A stretch of DNA of 64,000 bases from Mycolicibacterium cosmeticum (lineage in GTDB: Bacteria > Actinomycetota > Actinomycetes > Mycobacteriales > Mycobacteriaceae). The translations under genes were made by a program, and so were the position numbers. Positions 20,018 to 35,391 of the stretch are shown here, piece by piece (positions within the stretch are counted from its first letter, which is position 1; every line of letters begins with the position of its first letter). The notes under the pieces were generated by a model. It was given only the letters and a program-made list of their open reading frames with translations, had not been told where the DNA came from and made no database searches. The stretch covers positions 248,001 to 312,000 of the forward strand of contig NZ_CCBB010000002.1 in assembly GCF_000613185.1 (NCBI RefSeq), in the 5' to 3' direction.

Positions 20018-20839
20018 GTGACCGATCACAGCGATTTCGTCCTCATCGACCGACCGCAGCCGGGCGTGGCCTTGGTCACGCTGAACCGGCCCGAGCGGAT
20101 GAACTCGATGGCGTTCGACGTCATGGTGCCGCTGCGGACGGTGCTGGAGGAGCTGCGCTTCGACAACGACGTCCGCGTCGTGGTGTTGACCGGCGCCGGC
20201 CGCGGCTTCTCCTCGGGCGCCGACCACAAGTCGGCGGGCTCGGTACCGCACGTGGCCGGGCTGACCCGGCCGACGTTCGCCCTGCGGTCCATGGAAGTGC
20301 TCGACGAGGTCATCCTGGCGCTGCGCCGGCTGCACCAGCCGGTGATCGCCGCGGTCAACGGAGCCGCCATCGGCGGGGGCCTGTGCCTGGCGCTGGCCTG
20401 CGATATCCGGGTCGCCGCGACGGGCGCCTACTTCCGGGCCGCCGGTATCAACAACGGCCTGACGGCCAGCGAGCTCGGGCTGTCCTACCTGCTGCCGCGG
20501 GCCATCGGGGCGTCGCGGGCCTTCGAGATCATGCTGACCGGTCGGGATGTCGACGCGGCCGAGGCCGAACGGATCGGGCTGGTCTCGCAAGTGGTGGCCG
20601 AGGACGAGTTGCTGGCATACTGCTACGGAATTGCCCAGCGCATCGCGGCGTTTTCCCGGCCAGGAACCGAGTTGACCAAGCGGACGCTGTGGAGTGGACT
20701 GGACGCCGCCAGCCTCGAGGGGCATATGCAGGCCGAAGGACTGGGCCAGCTGTTCGTGCGTCTGCTCACCGCCAATTTCGAGGAAGCGGTCGCCGCGCGC
20801 GCCGAGAAGCGGCCGGCAGTTTTCACAGACGACAAGTAG
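20018..20839 (+). CDS. echA12: Enoyl-CoA hydratase/isomerase family protein EchA12
   Basis: A 273-residue crotonase. The oxyanion-hole segments are GRGFSSGADHKS and NGAAIGGGLCLALACDIR. The expected acidic catalytic positions are not all clear: NGLTASELGLSYLLPRAIG replaces the usual glutamate-bearing loops, so true hydratase activity is uncertain. M. tuberculosis Rv1472 (EchA12) holds the same place. GTG start at 20018 lacks a strong ribosome site. Followed after 14 bp by an ABC-F gene with which it may be cotranscribed. Confidence 0.85.
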   Translation: MTDHSDFVLIDRPQPGVALVTLNRPERMNSMAFDVMVPLRTVLEELRFDNDVRVVVLTGAGRGFSSGADHKSAGSVPHVAGLTRPTFALRSMEVLDEVILALRRLHQPVIAAVNGAAIGGGLCLALACDIRVAATGAYFRAAGINNGLTASELGLSYLLPRAIGASRAFEIMLTGRDVDAAEAERIGLVSQVVAEDELLAYCYGIAQRIAAFSRPGTELTKRTLWSGLDAASLEGHMQAEGLGQLFVRLLTANFEEAVAARAEKRPAVFTDDK

Positions 20840-20853
20840 TAGGAGGTAGGTGC

Positions 20854-22479
<1,626 letters not shown>

Positions 22480-22603
22480 GTTTGCGGCGGCGTGCGGACT
22501 TGTTTGAGTTCGCAACGCATTTCCCGAATTCGGCCCATCAGGTTTGACCGCTTCCTAGGCTGTGTACCCGCGGGATGCATTCGCAGAAGTGGGGAGACGT
22601 CTG

Positions 22604-22792
22604 ATGAACGAAAGCAGCAAGTCCCGGGACCAGGTGTTGACCGAGCTGCGCACCGCGTACGAGCGGGGCGCGAGCATCCGGTCACTGGTGGCGATGACCG
22701 GCCGCTCGTACGGGTCCGTGCACAGCATGTTGCGGGAATCCGGCACCACCATGCGCAGCCGCGGTGGGCCCAATCACCGGCGCATCGGTTGA
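22604..22792 (+). CDS. Small helix-turn-helix protein (Rv1473A-like)
   Basis: A 62-residue protein that is little more than an HTH: ELRTAYERGASIRSLVAMTGRSYGSVHSMLRESG, followed by a basic tail (MRSRGGPNHRR). Mycobacteria carry a counterpart (Rv1473A) in the same place. ATG has GGGGAGA 6 nt upstream, and a TAGGCT -10 candidate at 22556-22561. Its stop abuts the convergent acnR stop with no gap. Likely DNA-binding; target unknown. Confidence 0.8.
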   Translation: MNESSKSRDQVLTELRTAYERGASIRSLVAMTGRSYGSVHSMLRESGTTMRSRGGPNHRRIG

Positions 22793-23359
22793 TCAGCCGC
22801 GCTGGCGCACCGACTCCTCGACGAGGTCCAGCACCGCGCTGAGGTTTTCGGTGGTGTCGCCGGATGCCAGCCGGGCCACCAGCCCGTCGAGCACCAGGTC
22901 CAGATAGTTCTGCAGCACCGAACCGGGCACGTCATCGCGCAGCCGGCCGGCCTGCTTCTGCCGTCGCAACCGCTCGCTGGTCGCGGCCGACAGCTCCGCT
23001 GACCGCTCGGCCCACCCGGCGTGGAAGGCCGGATCGTTGCGCAGCTTGCGCGCGATCTCCAGCCGGGTGGCCAGCCAGTCGAACTGCTCCGGTGCGGCGA
23101 TCATGTCGCGCATCACCTGGATGAGGCCCTCGCGGGAGGCCACCTCGGCCATCCGCTCGGCGTCCTCGCGGGCCAGTTCGAAGAACAGCGTGTCCTTGTC
23201 GCGGAAGTGGTGGAAGATGGCGCCGCGCGACAGCCCGATGGTGTGTTCGAGCCGCCGCACGGTCGCCTTCTCGTACCCGTACTCCGCGAAACAGCGCCGG
23301 GCACCGTCGAGAATCTGGCGCCGGCGTGCCGTCAGATGGTCGTCGGTGACTTTGGGCAC
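22793..23359 (-). CDS. acnR: TetR-family regulator AcnR
   Basis: A 188-residue TetR protein. The HTH (about 13-58) reads ILDGARRCFAEYGYEKATVRRLEHTIGLSRGAIFHHF. It lies 29 bp downstream of acn on the same strand, as in Corynebacterium, where AcnR represses aconitase; M. tuberculosis Rv1474c is equivalent. GTG start. The C-terminal region is the ligand-binding part, proposed in corynebacteria to sense citrate and metal. Likely cotranscribed with acn and binding the acn promoter near 26220-26300. Confidence 0.9.
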   Translation of the reverse strand: MPKVTDDHLTARRRQILDGARRCFAEYGYEKATVRRLEHTIGLSRGAIFHHFRDKDTLFFELAREDAERMAEVASREGLIQVMRDMIAAPEQFDWLATRLEIARKLRNDPAFHAGWAERSAELSAATSERLRRQKQAGRLRDDVPGSVLQNYLDLVLDGLVARLASGDTTENLSAVLDLVEESVRQRG

Positions 23360-23388
23360 TGCGCTGACTTATCGCCTGGGACTCTGGC

Positions 23389-26229
<2,841 letters not shown>

Positions 26230-26379
26230 TTAGTCATCGCCGTGACGGGCTGTGTCGACGGCGCCGATAATCCTAACAGTACGCTTGTCCTGTGAATCGC
26301 CCGAGGGGGCGGTTCCAGTCTTGTCTCCTCGCGCGCGTGCTGCCACTCGCTCCGGTGAATTTCGCGTACCGTCTGCCGG

Positions 26380-26943
26380 GTGACGGTTCAGTTCGTGCCC
26401 GCGTACATCCCGCCCGACGTCTGTTCCACCGTGGGTCTGGGCCTGACCACCCCGGTGGACCAATGCATGGCGCAGGTGCTGGCCGACGTGCGCGAGGACG
26501 GGGTGGCCGCTCCCGCGTCGGCCGACCCGGCCGGTTTGGCCCAGGTGGTGGCCGACGCCAAGGCCCAGGGCATCGACCTCAAGCTGGTGGTGCTGCCGAC
26601 CAGTCCGCCGATCGACACGCCGCTGCGCGATGTGGCCAACGACGTCGGCACGGTCTACCCGGGATCCACGGTCCTGGTGATCAGCCCGGGCTTCGCGGGG
26701 ACCTACAGTCACGTTTATGACCGGGTCACCTTGGAGGCCGGTCAGGACCTGGCGAAAACGGGTAATGCCGTCCAATCTTCGAAGAATTTCGTGTCACAGT
26801 TGCAGACCCCGGACTTTCCCTGGACGCCGTTTACCATCGTGCTGGTGCTCGGGGTAGCTGCGGCCGCCGTCGGAGCTCGTATGCTGCAGGTTCGTGCCAG
26901 GCGAGATGTTGCTGGAAAAGCGGTATCCGGCGCGCCGCAGTAA
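26380..26943 (+). CDS. Rv1476-family membrane protein
   Basis: A 187-residue protein with one clear hydrophobic helix near the C-terminus (about 145-168, FTIVLVLGVAAAAVGARML) and a short basic tail. The N-terminal 140 residues form a soluble domain with two cysteines and ADAKAQGIDLKLVVLPT, which would lie on one side of the membrane. Corresponds by place and length to M. tuberculosis Rv1476, upstream of ripA. GTG start. Function unknown; the neighbours suggest a cell-wall role. Confidence 0.82.
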   Translation: MTVQFVPAYIPPDVCSTVGLGLTTPVDQCMAQVLADVREDGVAAPASADPAGLAQVVADAKAQGIDLKLVVLPTSPPIDTPLRDVANDVGTVYPGSTVLVISPGFAGTYSHVYDRVTLEAGQDLAKTGNAVQSSKNFVSQLQTPDFPWTPFTIVLVLGVAAAAVGARMLQVRARRDVAGKAVSGAPQ

Positions 26944-27019
26944 TGGCGTGATTGGCTCGCGAGTAGCCGGCGAGTGGCTCCGGCGAATTCGAATATCACC
27001 ATTCGGTAACGACGGATTC

Positions 27020-27037
27020 AATTACAATCATGTAATT
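27020..27037. promoter_or_regulatory. AT-rich perfect inverted repeat upstream of ripA
   Basis: AATTACA-ATCA-TGTAATT, 7-bp arms. It sits in an AT-rich patch (about 26985-27060), unusual in this GC-rich DNA, with GTAAC at 27006-27010 and its complement GTTAC at 27039-27043. ripA of M. tuberculosis is reported to be controlled by the MtrA response regulator, whose sites resemble GTAAC repeats, so this patch is a candidate MtrA target. Assignment is inferred. Confidence 0.45.
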
Positions 27038-27101
27038 TGTTACTAAAGTTTCTTTAGAGCGTGCTGTGACGTACGGTGCAGACAGTGCCTGTAGTTGCAG
27101 C

Positions 27102-27125
27102 TGTGATTGATGTGATCCATGTGAT
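27102..27125 (+). repeat. TGTGAT repeated three times at 9-bp spacing in the ripA leader
   Basis: TGTGAT occurs at 27102, 27111 and 27120, each followed by three other bases. The array lies in the untranslated region before ripA, within a possible 29-codon leader frame (27076-27165, GTG start). Whether it acts as DNA, RNA or peptide is unknown. Confidence 0.6.
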
Positions 27126-27208
27126 GGGAGAGCATCGCCCCGGGGCCGCTACGGGCACTGCGTGAAGTGCCACGACGTTCGCGTCCAGCCCTAGGAGACC
27201 TGAGTCCA

Positions 27209-28672
27209 ATGAGACGCACCCCTGGCGCCTCCCGGTGGTACGCGCAGCTGTGCGCGGTTCCGGTGACCTTCGGCGTGCTGCTGGCAGGGACCATGCCGAA
27301 CGGGGCCATCTCGGTCGCCGAACCGGTGGGCCCGGAGGGGATCGCCGCGCTCGTCGCCGCGGTCGCCGAGGCCGACCAGAAATTGCACGACCTCGGCGCG
27401 GCCGTGCAGATGCAACAGGAGAGCGTCAACAAGGCCCTCGTCGCCGTCGCCGACGCCCGCGACAACGTCGCGGTTGCGCAGCAGAAACTGGACGAGAGCA
27501 AGCGCGGCGTCAGCGCCGCCGACGCCCGGATCGCGGACGCGCAGAAGCGTTTCGACACCTTCGCCGCCGCCACCTATGTCAACGGCCCGTCCGCGTCCTA
27601 CCTGACCGCTGCGGACCCGGCCGAGGCGCTGCGCACCGCCGCGGCCGGCCAGGCGCTCGCCATGAGCTCACAACAGGTCATCACCGACCTGCAGCGGGCC
27701 CGCACCGAACAGATCAACCGGGAGTCGGCCGCCCGGCTGGCCAAGGAGACCGCCGACAAGGCCGCCGCCGCCGCACAAGCCAGCCAGGACGCCGCGGTGG
27801 CCAGCCTGACCCAGGCCCAGCAGACCTTCGCCGGCCAGCAGCAGGAACTGGACAAGCTGACCGCCGAACGCAGTGCGGCACAGGCGAAACTGGCCGCCGC
27901 CCAGCGGCCGGTGCCCGACGCGGCCCAACCGGCCCCCGACGCGGCCCAACCGGCCCCCGACGCGGCCCGGCCGCAGGCCGCGCCCAAACCCGGGGGCCCG
28001 GGGCCGGCTCCCGCCGCGGGCGCGGACTGGGACCGCGCCCCGGGCAAGACCGCCGCCCCGGCCAACACCAGCCAGTGGGACACCACCCTGCCGATGATCC
28101 CCAGCGCCTTCGTCAGCGGGGATCCGATCGCGATCATCAACGCGATCCTCGGCATCATGAACACCTCGGCCCAGCTGACCGCGAACATGGGCCGCACCTT
28201 CCTGCAGAAGCTGGGCTTGATCCCCACGCCGACCGGCTACACCAACGGCGCGATCCCGCGCGTGTACGGCCGGCAGGCCTCCGAGTACGTGATCCAGCGG
28301 GCCATGTCGCAGATGGGCGTGCCGTATTCGTGGGGTGGCGGCAACGCCGGCGGCCCGAGCCGGGGCATCGACTCCGGGGCGGGCACAGTCGGTTTCGACT
28401 GTTCGGGCCTGATCCTGTACGCCTTCGCCGGGGTCGGGATCAAGCTGCCGCACTACTCGGGCTCGCAGTACGACATGGGCCGCAAGATCCCGTCCTCGGA
28501 GATGCGCCGCGGCGACGTCATCTTCTACGGCCCCGGCGGCAGCCAGCACGTCGCCCTCTACCTCGGCAACGGGCAGATGCTCGAGGCGCCCTACACCGGG
28601 TCCAACGTCAAGGTCTCGCCGGTGCGGACCGGCGGCATGACCCCGTACGTCATTCGCTACATCGAGTACTGA
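27209..28672 (+). CDS. ripA: Peptidoglycan endopeptidase RipA (NlpC/P60)
   Basis: A 487-residue secreted hydrolase that cuts peptidoglycan stem peptides during daughter-cell separation. Order: signal peptide (about 1-37), long coiled-coil (40-230, rich in A, Q, K and E), Pro/Ala linker with PDAAQPA repeats (235-260), pro-segment, and NlpC/P60 domain (about 345-487) with catalytic C398 (GFDCSGL), H447 (GSQHVAL) and E459. The coiled-coil is known to autoinhibit RipA in M. tuberculosis (Rv1477). The ATG at 27209 starts a proper signal peptide and has AGGAG upstream; an upstream in-frame ATG at 27167 would spoil it. Followed by ripB. Confidence 0.95.
   Translation: MRRTPGASRWYAQLCAVPVTFGVLLAGTMPNGAISVAEPVGPEGIAALVAAVAEADQKLHDLGAAVQMQQESVNKALVAVADARDNVAVAQQKLDESKRGVSAADARIADAQKRFDTFAAATYVNGPSASYLTAADPAEALRTAAAGQALAMSSQQVITDLQRARTEQINRESAARLAKETADKAAAAAQASQDAAVASLTQAQQTFAGQQQELDKLTAERSAAQAKLAAAQRPVPDAAQPAPDAAQPAPDAARPQAAPKPGGPGPAPAAGADWDRAPGKTAAPANTSQWDTTLPMIPSAFVSGDPIAIINAILGIMNTSAQLTANMGRTFLQKLGLIPTPTGYTNGAIPRVYGRQASEYVIQRAMSQMGVPYSWGGGNAGGPSRGIDSGAGTVGFDCSGLILYAFAGVGIKLPHYSGSQYDMGRKIPSSEMRRGDVIFYGPGGSQHVALYLGNGQMLEAPYTGSNVKVSPVRTGGMTPYVIRYIEY
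27914..27970 (+). repeat. ripA: 21-bp tandem repeat in the RipA linker
   Basis: Two exact copies (27914-27934 and 27935-27955) and a partial third. The unit codes for PDAAQPA. It lies between the coiled-coil and the catalytic half, so copy number can change linker length without breaking the frame. Confidence 0.92.
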
Positions 28673-28685
28673 CCTGAGGATTGTA

Positions 28686-29396
28686 TTGCGCTCCAAGATG
28701 TTTCGATTCAAGGTGGCCGTCGTCTCGGTTCTCGCCGGGGTGGCGCTGACGCTCGGGTCCGTGATCGGCGGACCCTCGGCCGCCGCGGCGCCCGACGACG
28801 GGCAATGGGATCCGACGCTGCCGAAGATCGTCAGCTCCGGCGGGCCCGGTGATCCGGTGGCCATGGCCAACGCCGGCTTCCAGGTCAGCAAGATCGCGCT
28901 GGACACCACCGCCAGTCTGGGGCAGCAGTTCCTGCAGTCCCTCGGCCTGGCACCCAAGTCGGCCGCCGCCCTGCCCGGCGGCCGGGTGCGCGGCCCGCAG
29001 GCGATCGAATACGTGATCCGCCGCGCGGGCTCGCAGATGGGTGTGCCGTACTCGTGGGGCGGGGGCACGCTCACCGGCCCGGGACCCGGGGTGGACTACG
29101 ACGCCGGAAAGATGGGCTTCGACTGTTCCGGCCTGACCCGGTACGCCTTCGCCGGTGTCGGGGTGCAGATCCCCAAGTACTCCGGCGACCAGTACAACAC
29201 CGGCAGGCCCATCCCGCCGTCGCAGGCCAAGCGCGGTGACCTGATCTTCTACGGGCCCGGTGGCAGCCAGCACGTGGCCATCTATCTGGGTGGCGGCAAG
29301 ATGCTGGAGGCCTCCGGCAGCGCCGAGAAGGTGACTGTCAGCCCGGTCCGGATGGCGGGCATGTCGCCGCACCTGTCGCGCATCATCGAATCCTGA
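28686..29396 (+). CDS. ripB: Peptidoglycan endopeptidase RipB (NlpC/P60)
   Basis: A 236-residue secreted paralogue of RipA without the coiled-coil. Signal peptide about 1-35 (KVAVVSVLAGVALTLGSVIGG ends at AAA), then a short pro-segment sharing QWDPTLPKIV with RipA, then the NlpC/P60 domain with C147, H196 and E208. TTG 28686 is chosen because GAGGA lies 5 nt upstream; ATG 28698 would place it 17 nt away. It starts 13 bp after ripA and is surely cotranscribed. Corresponds to Rv1478. Confidence 0.93.
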   Translation: MRSKMFRFKVAVVSVLAGVALTLGSVIGGPSAAAAPDDGQWDPTLPKIVSSGGPGDPVAMANAGFQVSKIALDTTASLGQQFLQSLGLAPKSAAALPGGRVRGPQAIEYVIRRAGSQMGVPYSWGGGTLTGPGPGVDYDAGKMGFDCSGLTRYAFAGVGVQIPKYSGDQYNTGRPIPPSQAKRGDLIFYGPGGSQHVAIYLGGGKMLEASGSAEKVTVSPVRMAGMSPHLSRIIES

Positions 29397-29541
29397 GGAC
29401 AGCCTGAGCAGGGGCCCGCGGCGTCGACGGATCCCCGACTGCCTGGAATAGTTGACGGCGGGCGTGTCGCCGCACCGGCGGCGCCCTGGTAGTTCAGGGT
29501 TGACCAGCCGGGTACACACAACGACTGTGGGAGGAAGCTAG

Positions 29542-30690
29542 ATGACGTCACCGAGTGGGCCGCCGCAGGGCGCCGGAGGCTACCCAGGCCCGGCCCCGAC
29601 GCAGGGCTACCCGCCCGGAGCGCCGACACAGGCTTCCGCCGCCCCCACCAACAACAGCGCGCTGCAGAACGAGGTGCACACCCTCGAACGCGCGATCTTC
29701 GAGGTCAAGCGGATCATCGTCGGTCAGGACCAGCTGGTGGAGCGCATGTTGGTCGGGCTGCTGGCCAAGGGTCACGTGCTGCTCGAAGGCGTGCCCGGCG
29801 TGGCCAAGACGCTGGCCGTCGAGACCTTCGCCAAGGTGGTCGGCGGTACCTTCGCCCGCATCCAGTTCACCCCGGACCTGGTGCCCACCGACATCGTCGG
29901 TACCCGCATCTACCGGCAGGGCAAGGAGGAGTTCGACATCGAACTCGGGCCCGTGGTGGTCAACTTCCTGCTCGCCGACGAGATCAACCGCGCGCCGGCC
30001 AAGGTGCAGTCCGCCCTGCTCGAGGTGATGGCCGAGCGCAAGATCTCCATCGGCGGCAAGACGTTCCCGCTGCCCAATCCGTTCCTGGTGATGGCCACCC
30101 AGAACCCCATCGAGCAGGAGGGCGTCTACCAGCTGCCCGAGGCGCAGCGCGACCGGTTCCTGTTCAAGCTCAACGTCGACTACCCGTCGCCGGAGGAAGA
30201 GCGCGAGATCATCTACCGGATGGGTGTGAAACCGCCGGAGCCCAAGCAGATCCTCAACACCGGCGACCTGCTGCGCCTGCAGGAGGTGGCCGCCAACAAC
30301 TTCGTGCACCACGCCCTGGTCGACTACGTGGTGCGCGTCGTCACCGCCACCCGCGAGCCGGAGAAGTTCGGCATGCCCGACGCCAAGTCGTGGATCGCCT
30401 ACGGCGCCTCGCCGCGTGCCTCGCTGGGCATCATCTCCGCCTCCCGCGCGCTGGCGCTGGTGCGCGGGCGCGACTACGTCATCCCGCAGGACGTCGTCGA
30501 GGTCATCCCGGATGTGCTGCGGCACCGGCTGGTGCTCACCTACGACGCGCTGGCCGACGAGATCTCCTCGGAGACCGTGATCAACCGCATCCTGCAGACC
30601 GTCGGGCTGCCGCAGGTGAATGCGATTCCACAGCACGGACATTCGGCGCCTCCCGGGGTGCCTGCCGCGGCGGCGGCCAGCGGTCGGTGA
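29542..30690 (+). CDS. moxR1: MoxR-family AAA+ ATPase
   Basis: A 382-residue chaperone-like ATPase: a Pro/Gly/Ala-rich N-terminus (about 1-45), then the AAA+ core with Walker A GVPGVAKT, Walker B LLADEINRAP and sensor region MATQNPIEQEGVYQLPEAQ. MoxR proteins act with DUF58 and VWA partners, encoded next, to mature or activate substrates, often envelope or metal-dependent proteins. ATG has GGAGGA a few bases upstream. Its stop overlaps the next start (GTGA). Corresponds to Rv1479. Confidence 0.95.
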   Translation: MTSPSGPPQGAGGYPGPAPTQGYPPGAPTQASAAPTNNSALQNEVHTLERAIFEVKRIIVGQDQLVERMLVGLLAKGHVLLEGVPGVAKTLAVETFAKVVGGTFARIQFTPDLVPTDIVGTRIYRQGKEEFDIELGPVVVNFLLADEINRAPAKVQSALLEVMAERKISIGGKTFPLPNPFLVMATQNPIEQEGVYQLPEAQRDRFLFKLNVDYPSPEEEREIIYRMGVKPPEPKQILNTGDLLRLQEVAANNFVHHALVDYVVRVVTATREPEKFGMPDAKSWIAYGASPRASLGIISASRALALVRGRDYVIPQDVVEVIPDVLRHRLVLTYDALADEISSETVINRILQTVGLPQVNAIPQHGHSAPPGVPAAAAASGR

Positions 30691-31646
30691 CCGGCGCCGT
30701 GCCGGATCATGCGGGCCGCACGGTCGACCTGCCGTCGCTCAAACGCGGCGAGATCCGTGACCCGCAACTGTCCGCCGCGCTGCGCAAGCTCGAGCTCACG
30801 GTGCGCCGCAAGCTCGACGGCGTGCTGCACGGGGACCACCTCGGCCTGATCCCCGGCCCGGGGTCCGAACCCGGCGAGTCCCGGATGTACCAGCCCGGCG
30901 ACGATGTCCGCCGGATGGACTGGTCGGTGACCGCCCGCACCACCCACCCGCACGTCCGCCAGATGATCGCCGACCGCGAGCTGGAGACCTGGCTGGTGGT
31001 CGACGTGTCGGCCAGCCTGGACTTCGGCACCGCCGGTTGCGAGAAGCGCGACCTGGCGGTGGCCGCCGCGGCCGCGATCGCCTTCCTCAACAGCGGCGGT
31101 GGCAACCGGCTCGGCGCGCTGATCTCCAACGGCGACACCCTGCGCCGCGTCCCGGCGCTGTCGGGCCGGCTGCACGAGCAGGAATTGCTGCGGGCCATCG
31201 CCACCACCCCGCAGGCCCCGCCCGGGGTGCGCGGTGACCTGGCCGCCACCATCGACGCGTTGCGCCGCCCGGAACGCCGCCGCGGGATGGCGGTGATCAT
31301 CAGCGACTTCCTCGGCCCGATCGACTGGATGCGGCCGCTGCGCGCCATCTCCGGCAGGCACGAGGTGCTGGGCATCGAGATCCTCGATCCCCGCGATATC
31401 GAACTGCCCGATATCGGCGATGTGATCCTGCAGGACACCGAGACCGGTGTGACGCGGGAATTCACCATCGACGCCAAGCTGCGCGACGATTTCGCCAAGG
31501 CCGCCGCCGCGCACCGCGCCGAGGTGGCCCGCACCCTGCGCCGCTGCGACGCCCCCCTGCTGACCCTGCGCACCGACCGGGACTGGATCGCCGACGTGGT
31601 CCGGTTCGTGGCCAACCGCCGGCGCGGCGCCCTGGCAGCCCGATGA
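30687..31646 (+). CDS. DUF58 protein, MoxR partner
   Basis: A 319-residue protein with the DUF58 core [19 protein letters not shown] near residue 72 and a VWA-like region with [11 protein letters not shown], a MIDAS-type metal site. No clear signal peptide or transmembrane helix. GTG 30687 overlaps the moxR1 stop by four bases. Corresponds to Rv1480. Presumed adaptor linking MoxR1 to its client. Confidence 0.9.
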   Translation: MTGAVPDHAGRTVDLPSLKRGEIRDPQLSAALRKLELTVRRKLDGVLHGDHLGLIPGPGSEPGESRMYQPGDDVRRMDWSVTARTTHPHVRQMIADRELETWLVVDVSASLDFGTAGCEKRDLAVAAAAAIAFLNSGGGNRLGALISNGDTLRRVPALSGRLHEQELLRAIATTPQAPPGVRGDLAATIDALRRPERRRGMAVIISDFLGPIDWMRPLRAISGRHEVLGIEILDPRDIELPDIGDVILQDTETGVTREFTIDAKLRDDFAKAAAAHRAEVARTLRRCDAPLLTLRTDRDWIADVVRFVANRRRGALAAR

Positions 31647-31674
31647 GTATCGAAACGGAAATGACAAGCCGCAC

Positions 31675-33488
<1,814 letters not shown>

Positions 33489-33541
33489 CGGCGGCCGTCG
33501 CCAGAACTTCTCGAATTCGCGCGAACAGTAAGGACTTTCAC

Positions 33542-34351
33542 ATGGCAGGGCTTCTCGAAGGCAAGCGCATCCTCGTCACGGGGATCATCACCGACAGCTC
33601 GATCGCGTTCCACATCGCCAAGGTGGCGCAGGAGGCCGGCGCCGAACTGGTGCTGACCGGTTTCGACCGGCTCAAGCTCATCCAGCGCATCGCCGACCGG
33701 CTGCCGAATCCGGCTCCCTTGCTGGAACTCGACGTGCAGAACCAGGAGCACCTGGACTCGCTGGCGGGCCGGGTGTCCGAGGTGATCGGGGCGGACAACA
33801 AGCTCGACGGCGTGGTGCACTCGATCGGTTTCATGCCGCAGAGCGGGATGGGCATCAACCCGTTCTTCGACGCCCCGTACGAGGATGTCGCCAAGGGCAT
33901 CCACATCTCCGCCTACTCCTATGCCTCGCTGGCGAAGGCCTTGCTGCCCATCATGAATCCCGGCGGCGGGATCGTGGGCATGGACTTCGACCCGACCCGC
34001 GCGATGCCGGCCTACAACTGGATGACCGTCGCCAAGAGCGCCCTGGAATCGGTGAACCGGTTCGTCGCCCGCGAGGCGGGGCCCTACGGGGTGCGCTCGA
34101 ATCTCGTTGCCGCGGGCCCCATCCGGACGCTGGCGATGAGCGCCATCGTCGGCGGTGCGCTCGGTGCCGAGGCCGGTGACCAGATGCGGCTGCTGGAGGA
34201 GGGCTGGGACCAGCGCGCCCCGATCGGCTGGAACATGAAGGACCCCACCCCGGTCGCCAAGACCGTGTGTGCGCTGCTGTCGGACTGGCTGCCCGCCACC
34301 ACGGGCACCATCATCTATGCCGACGGTGGCGCCAGCACCCAGTTGCTGTAG
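33542..34351 (+). CDS. inhA: Enoyl-ACP reductase InhA, isoniazid target
   Basis: A 269-residue NADH-dependent reductase of FAS-II, the same length as in M. tuberculosis. It has [13 protein letters not shown] at the cofactor site, S94 in VHSIGFMP (the position changed in isoniazid-resistant strains; here wild type), and catalytic Y158 and K165 in [10 protein letters not shown]. The region is nearly identical to Rv1484. ATG has AAGGA upstream. It works with FabG1, encoded before it, to elongate meromycolate chains. Confidence 0.98.
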   Translation: MAGLLEGKRILVTGIITDSSIAFHIAKVAQEAGAELVLTGFDRLKLIQRIADRLPNPAPLLELDVQNQEHLDSLAGRVSEVIGADNKLDGVVHSIGFMPQSGMGINPFFDAPYEDVAKGIHISAYSYASLAKALLPIMNPGGGIVGMDFDPTRAMPAYNWMTVAKSALESVNRFVAREAGPYGVRSNLVAAGPIRTLAMSAIVGGALGAEAGDQMRLLEEGWDQRAPIGWNMKDPTPVAKTVCALLSDWLPATTGTIIYADGGASTQLL

Positions 34352-34360
34352 CGATATCCG

Positions 34361-35386
34361 ATGAACTTCGACGCGGTCCTGCTGCTGTCCTTCGGTGGCC
34401 CGGAGGGGCCCGAGCAGGTCATGCCGTTCCTGGAGAACGTCACCAGGGGCCGTGGCGTGCCGCCGGAGCGGCTGGCGGCGGTCGCCGAGCACTACCTGCA
34501 TTTCGGGGGAGTGTCGCCGATCAACGGCATCAACCGGGAACTGATCGGCGCGATCGAGACCGAGATCGCGGCGCGCGGCTGGGATCTGCCGGTGTACTTC
34601 GGCAACCGCAACTGGGAGCCCTATGTGGAGGACACCGTTGCGACCATGCGCGACAACGGTGTTCGGCATGCGGCGGTGTTCACCACCTCGGCCTGGGGCG
34701 GTTATTCCGGTTGTGTGCAGTACCAGGAGGACATCGCGCGGGGTCGCGCCGCGGCCGGCTCGGCCGCCCCTGAACTGACCAAACTGCGCCAGTACTTCGA
34801 TCATCCGCTGCTGATCGAGATGTTCGCCGACGCCGTGCGCGACGCCGCGGCCACCCTCGCGCCGGACCTGCGCGACCGGGCCCGGCTGGTGTTCACCGCG
34901 CATTCCATTCCGCTGCGCGCCGCCTCGCGGTGCGGCCAGGACCTATATCAGCGCCAGGTCGGCCATACCGCGCGCCTGGTCGCCGCCGCGGCCGGGTACG
35001 ACGACTACGACCAGGTGTGGCAATCCCGGTCCGGCCCCCCGCAGGTGCCCTGGCTGGAACCCGATGTCGGCGACCATCTGGAGGCGCTGGCGCAGGCCGG
35101 CACCGAGGCGGTCATCGTGTGCCCGGTCGGCTTCGTCGCCGACCACATCGAGGTGGTGTGGGACCTGGACAACGAACTGGCCGAGCAGGCCGCGGCCGCG
35201 GGGATCGCGTTCGCGCGGGCCGGCACGCCGAACGCGCAGCCCCGATTCGCCCGACTGGCAATGGATCTGGTCGACGAGGCCCAGCGCGGCCTGCCGCCGG
35301 TGCGCGCCGGTGGCGCCGACCCGGTGCCCGGTTACGGCTTCAGCACCAACGGTGCCGTCTGCACGCCGGGGTGCGTCGCCGGCTGA
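34361..35386 (+). CDS. hemH: Ferrochelatase HemH
   Basis: A 341-residue enzyme inserting iron in the last step of heme (or coproheme) synthesis. The catalytic histidine lies in VFTAHSIPL and the acidic patch in [15 protein letters not shown]. Cysteines in GYSGCVQYQ and close to the C-terminus in VCTPGC fit the [2Fe-2S] cluster reported for actinobacterial HemH; which residues bind it is inferred. 9 bp after inhA, so probably in the fabG1-inhA operon. Corresponds to Rv1485. Confidence 0.95.
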   Translation: MNFDAVLLLSFGGPEGPEQVMPFLENVTRGRGVPPERLAAVAEHYLHFGGVSPINGINRELIGAIETEIAARGWDLPVYFGNRNWEPYVEDTVATMRDNGVRHAAVFTTSAWGGYSGCVQYQEDIARGRAAAGSAAPELTKLRQYFDHPLLIEMFADAVRDAAATLAPDLRDRARLVFTAHSIPLRAASRCGQDLYQRQVGHTARLVAAAAGYDDYDQVWQSRSGPPQVPWLEPDVGDHLEALAQAGTEAVIVCPVGFVADHIEVVWDLDNELAEQAAAAGIAFARAGTPNAQPRFARLAMDLVDEAQRGLPPVRAGGADPVPGYGFSTNGAVCTPGCVAG

Positions 35387-35391
35387 CGCCG

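Noticed and set aside
26944..27208. c-di-AMP (ydaO-type) riboswitch before ripA
   Set aside because: The conserved cores of that riboswitch could not be found; the leader shows only AT-rich dyads and TGTGAT repeats.
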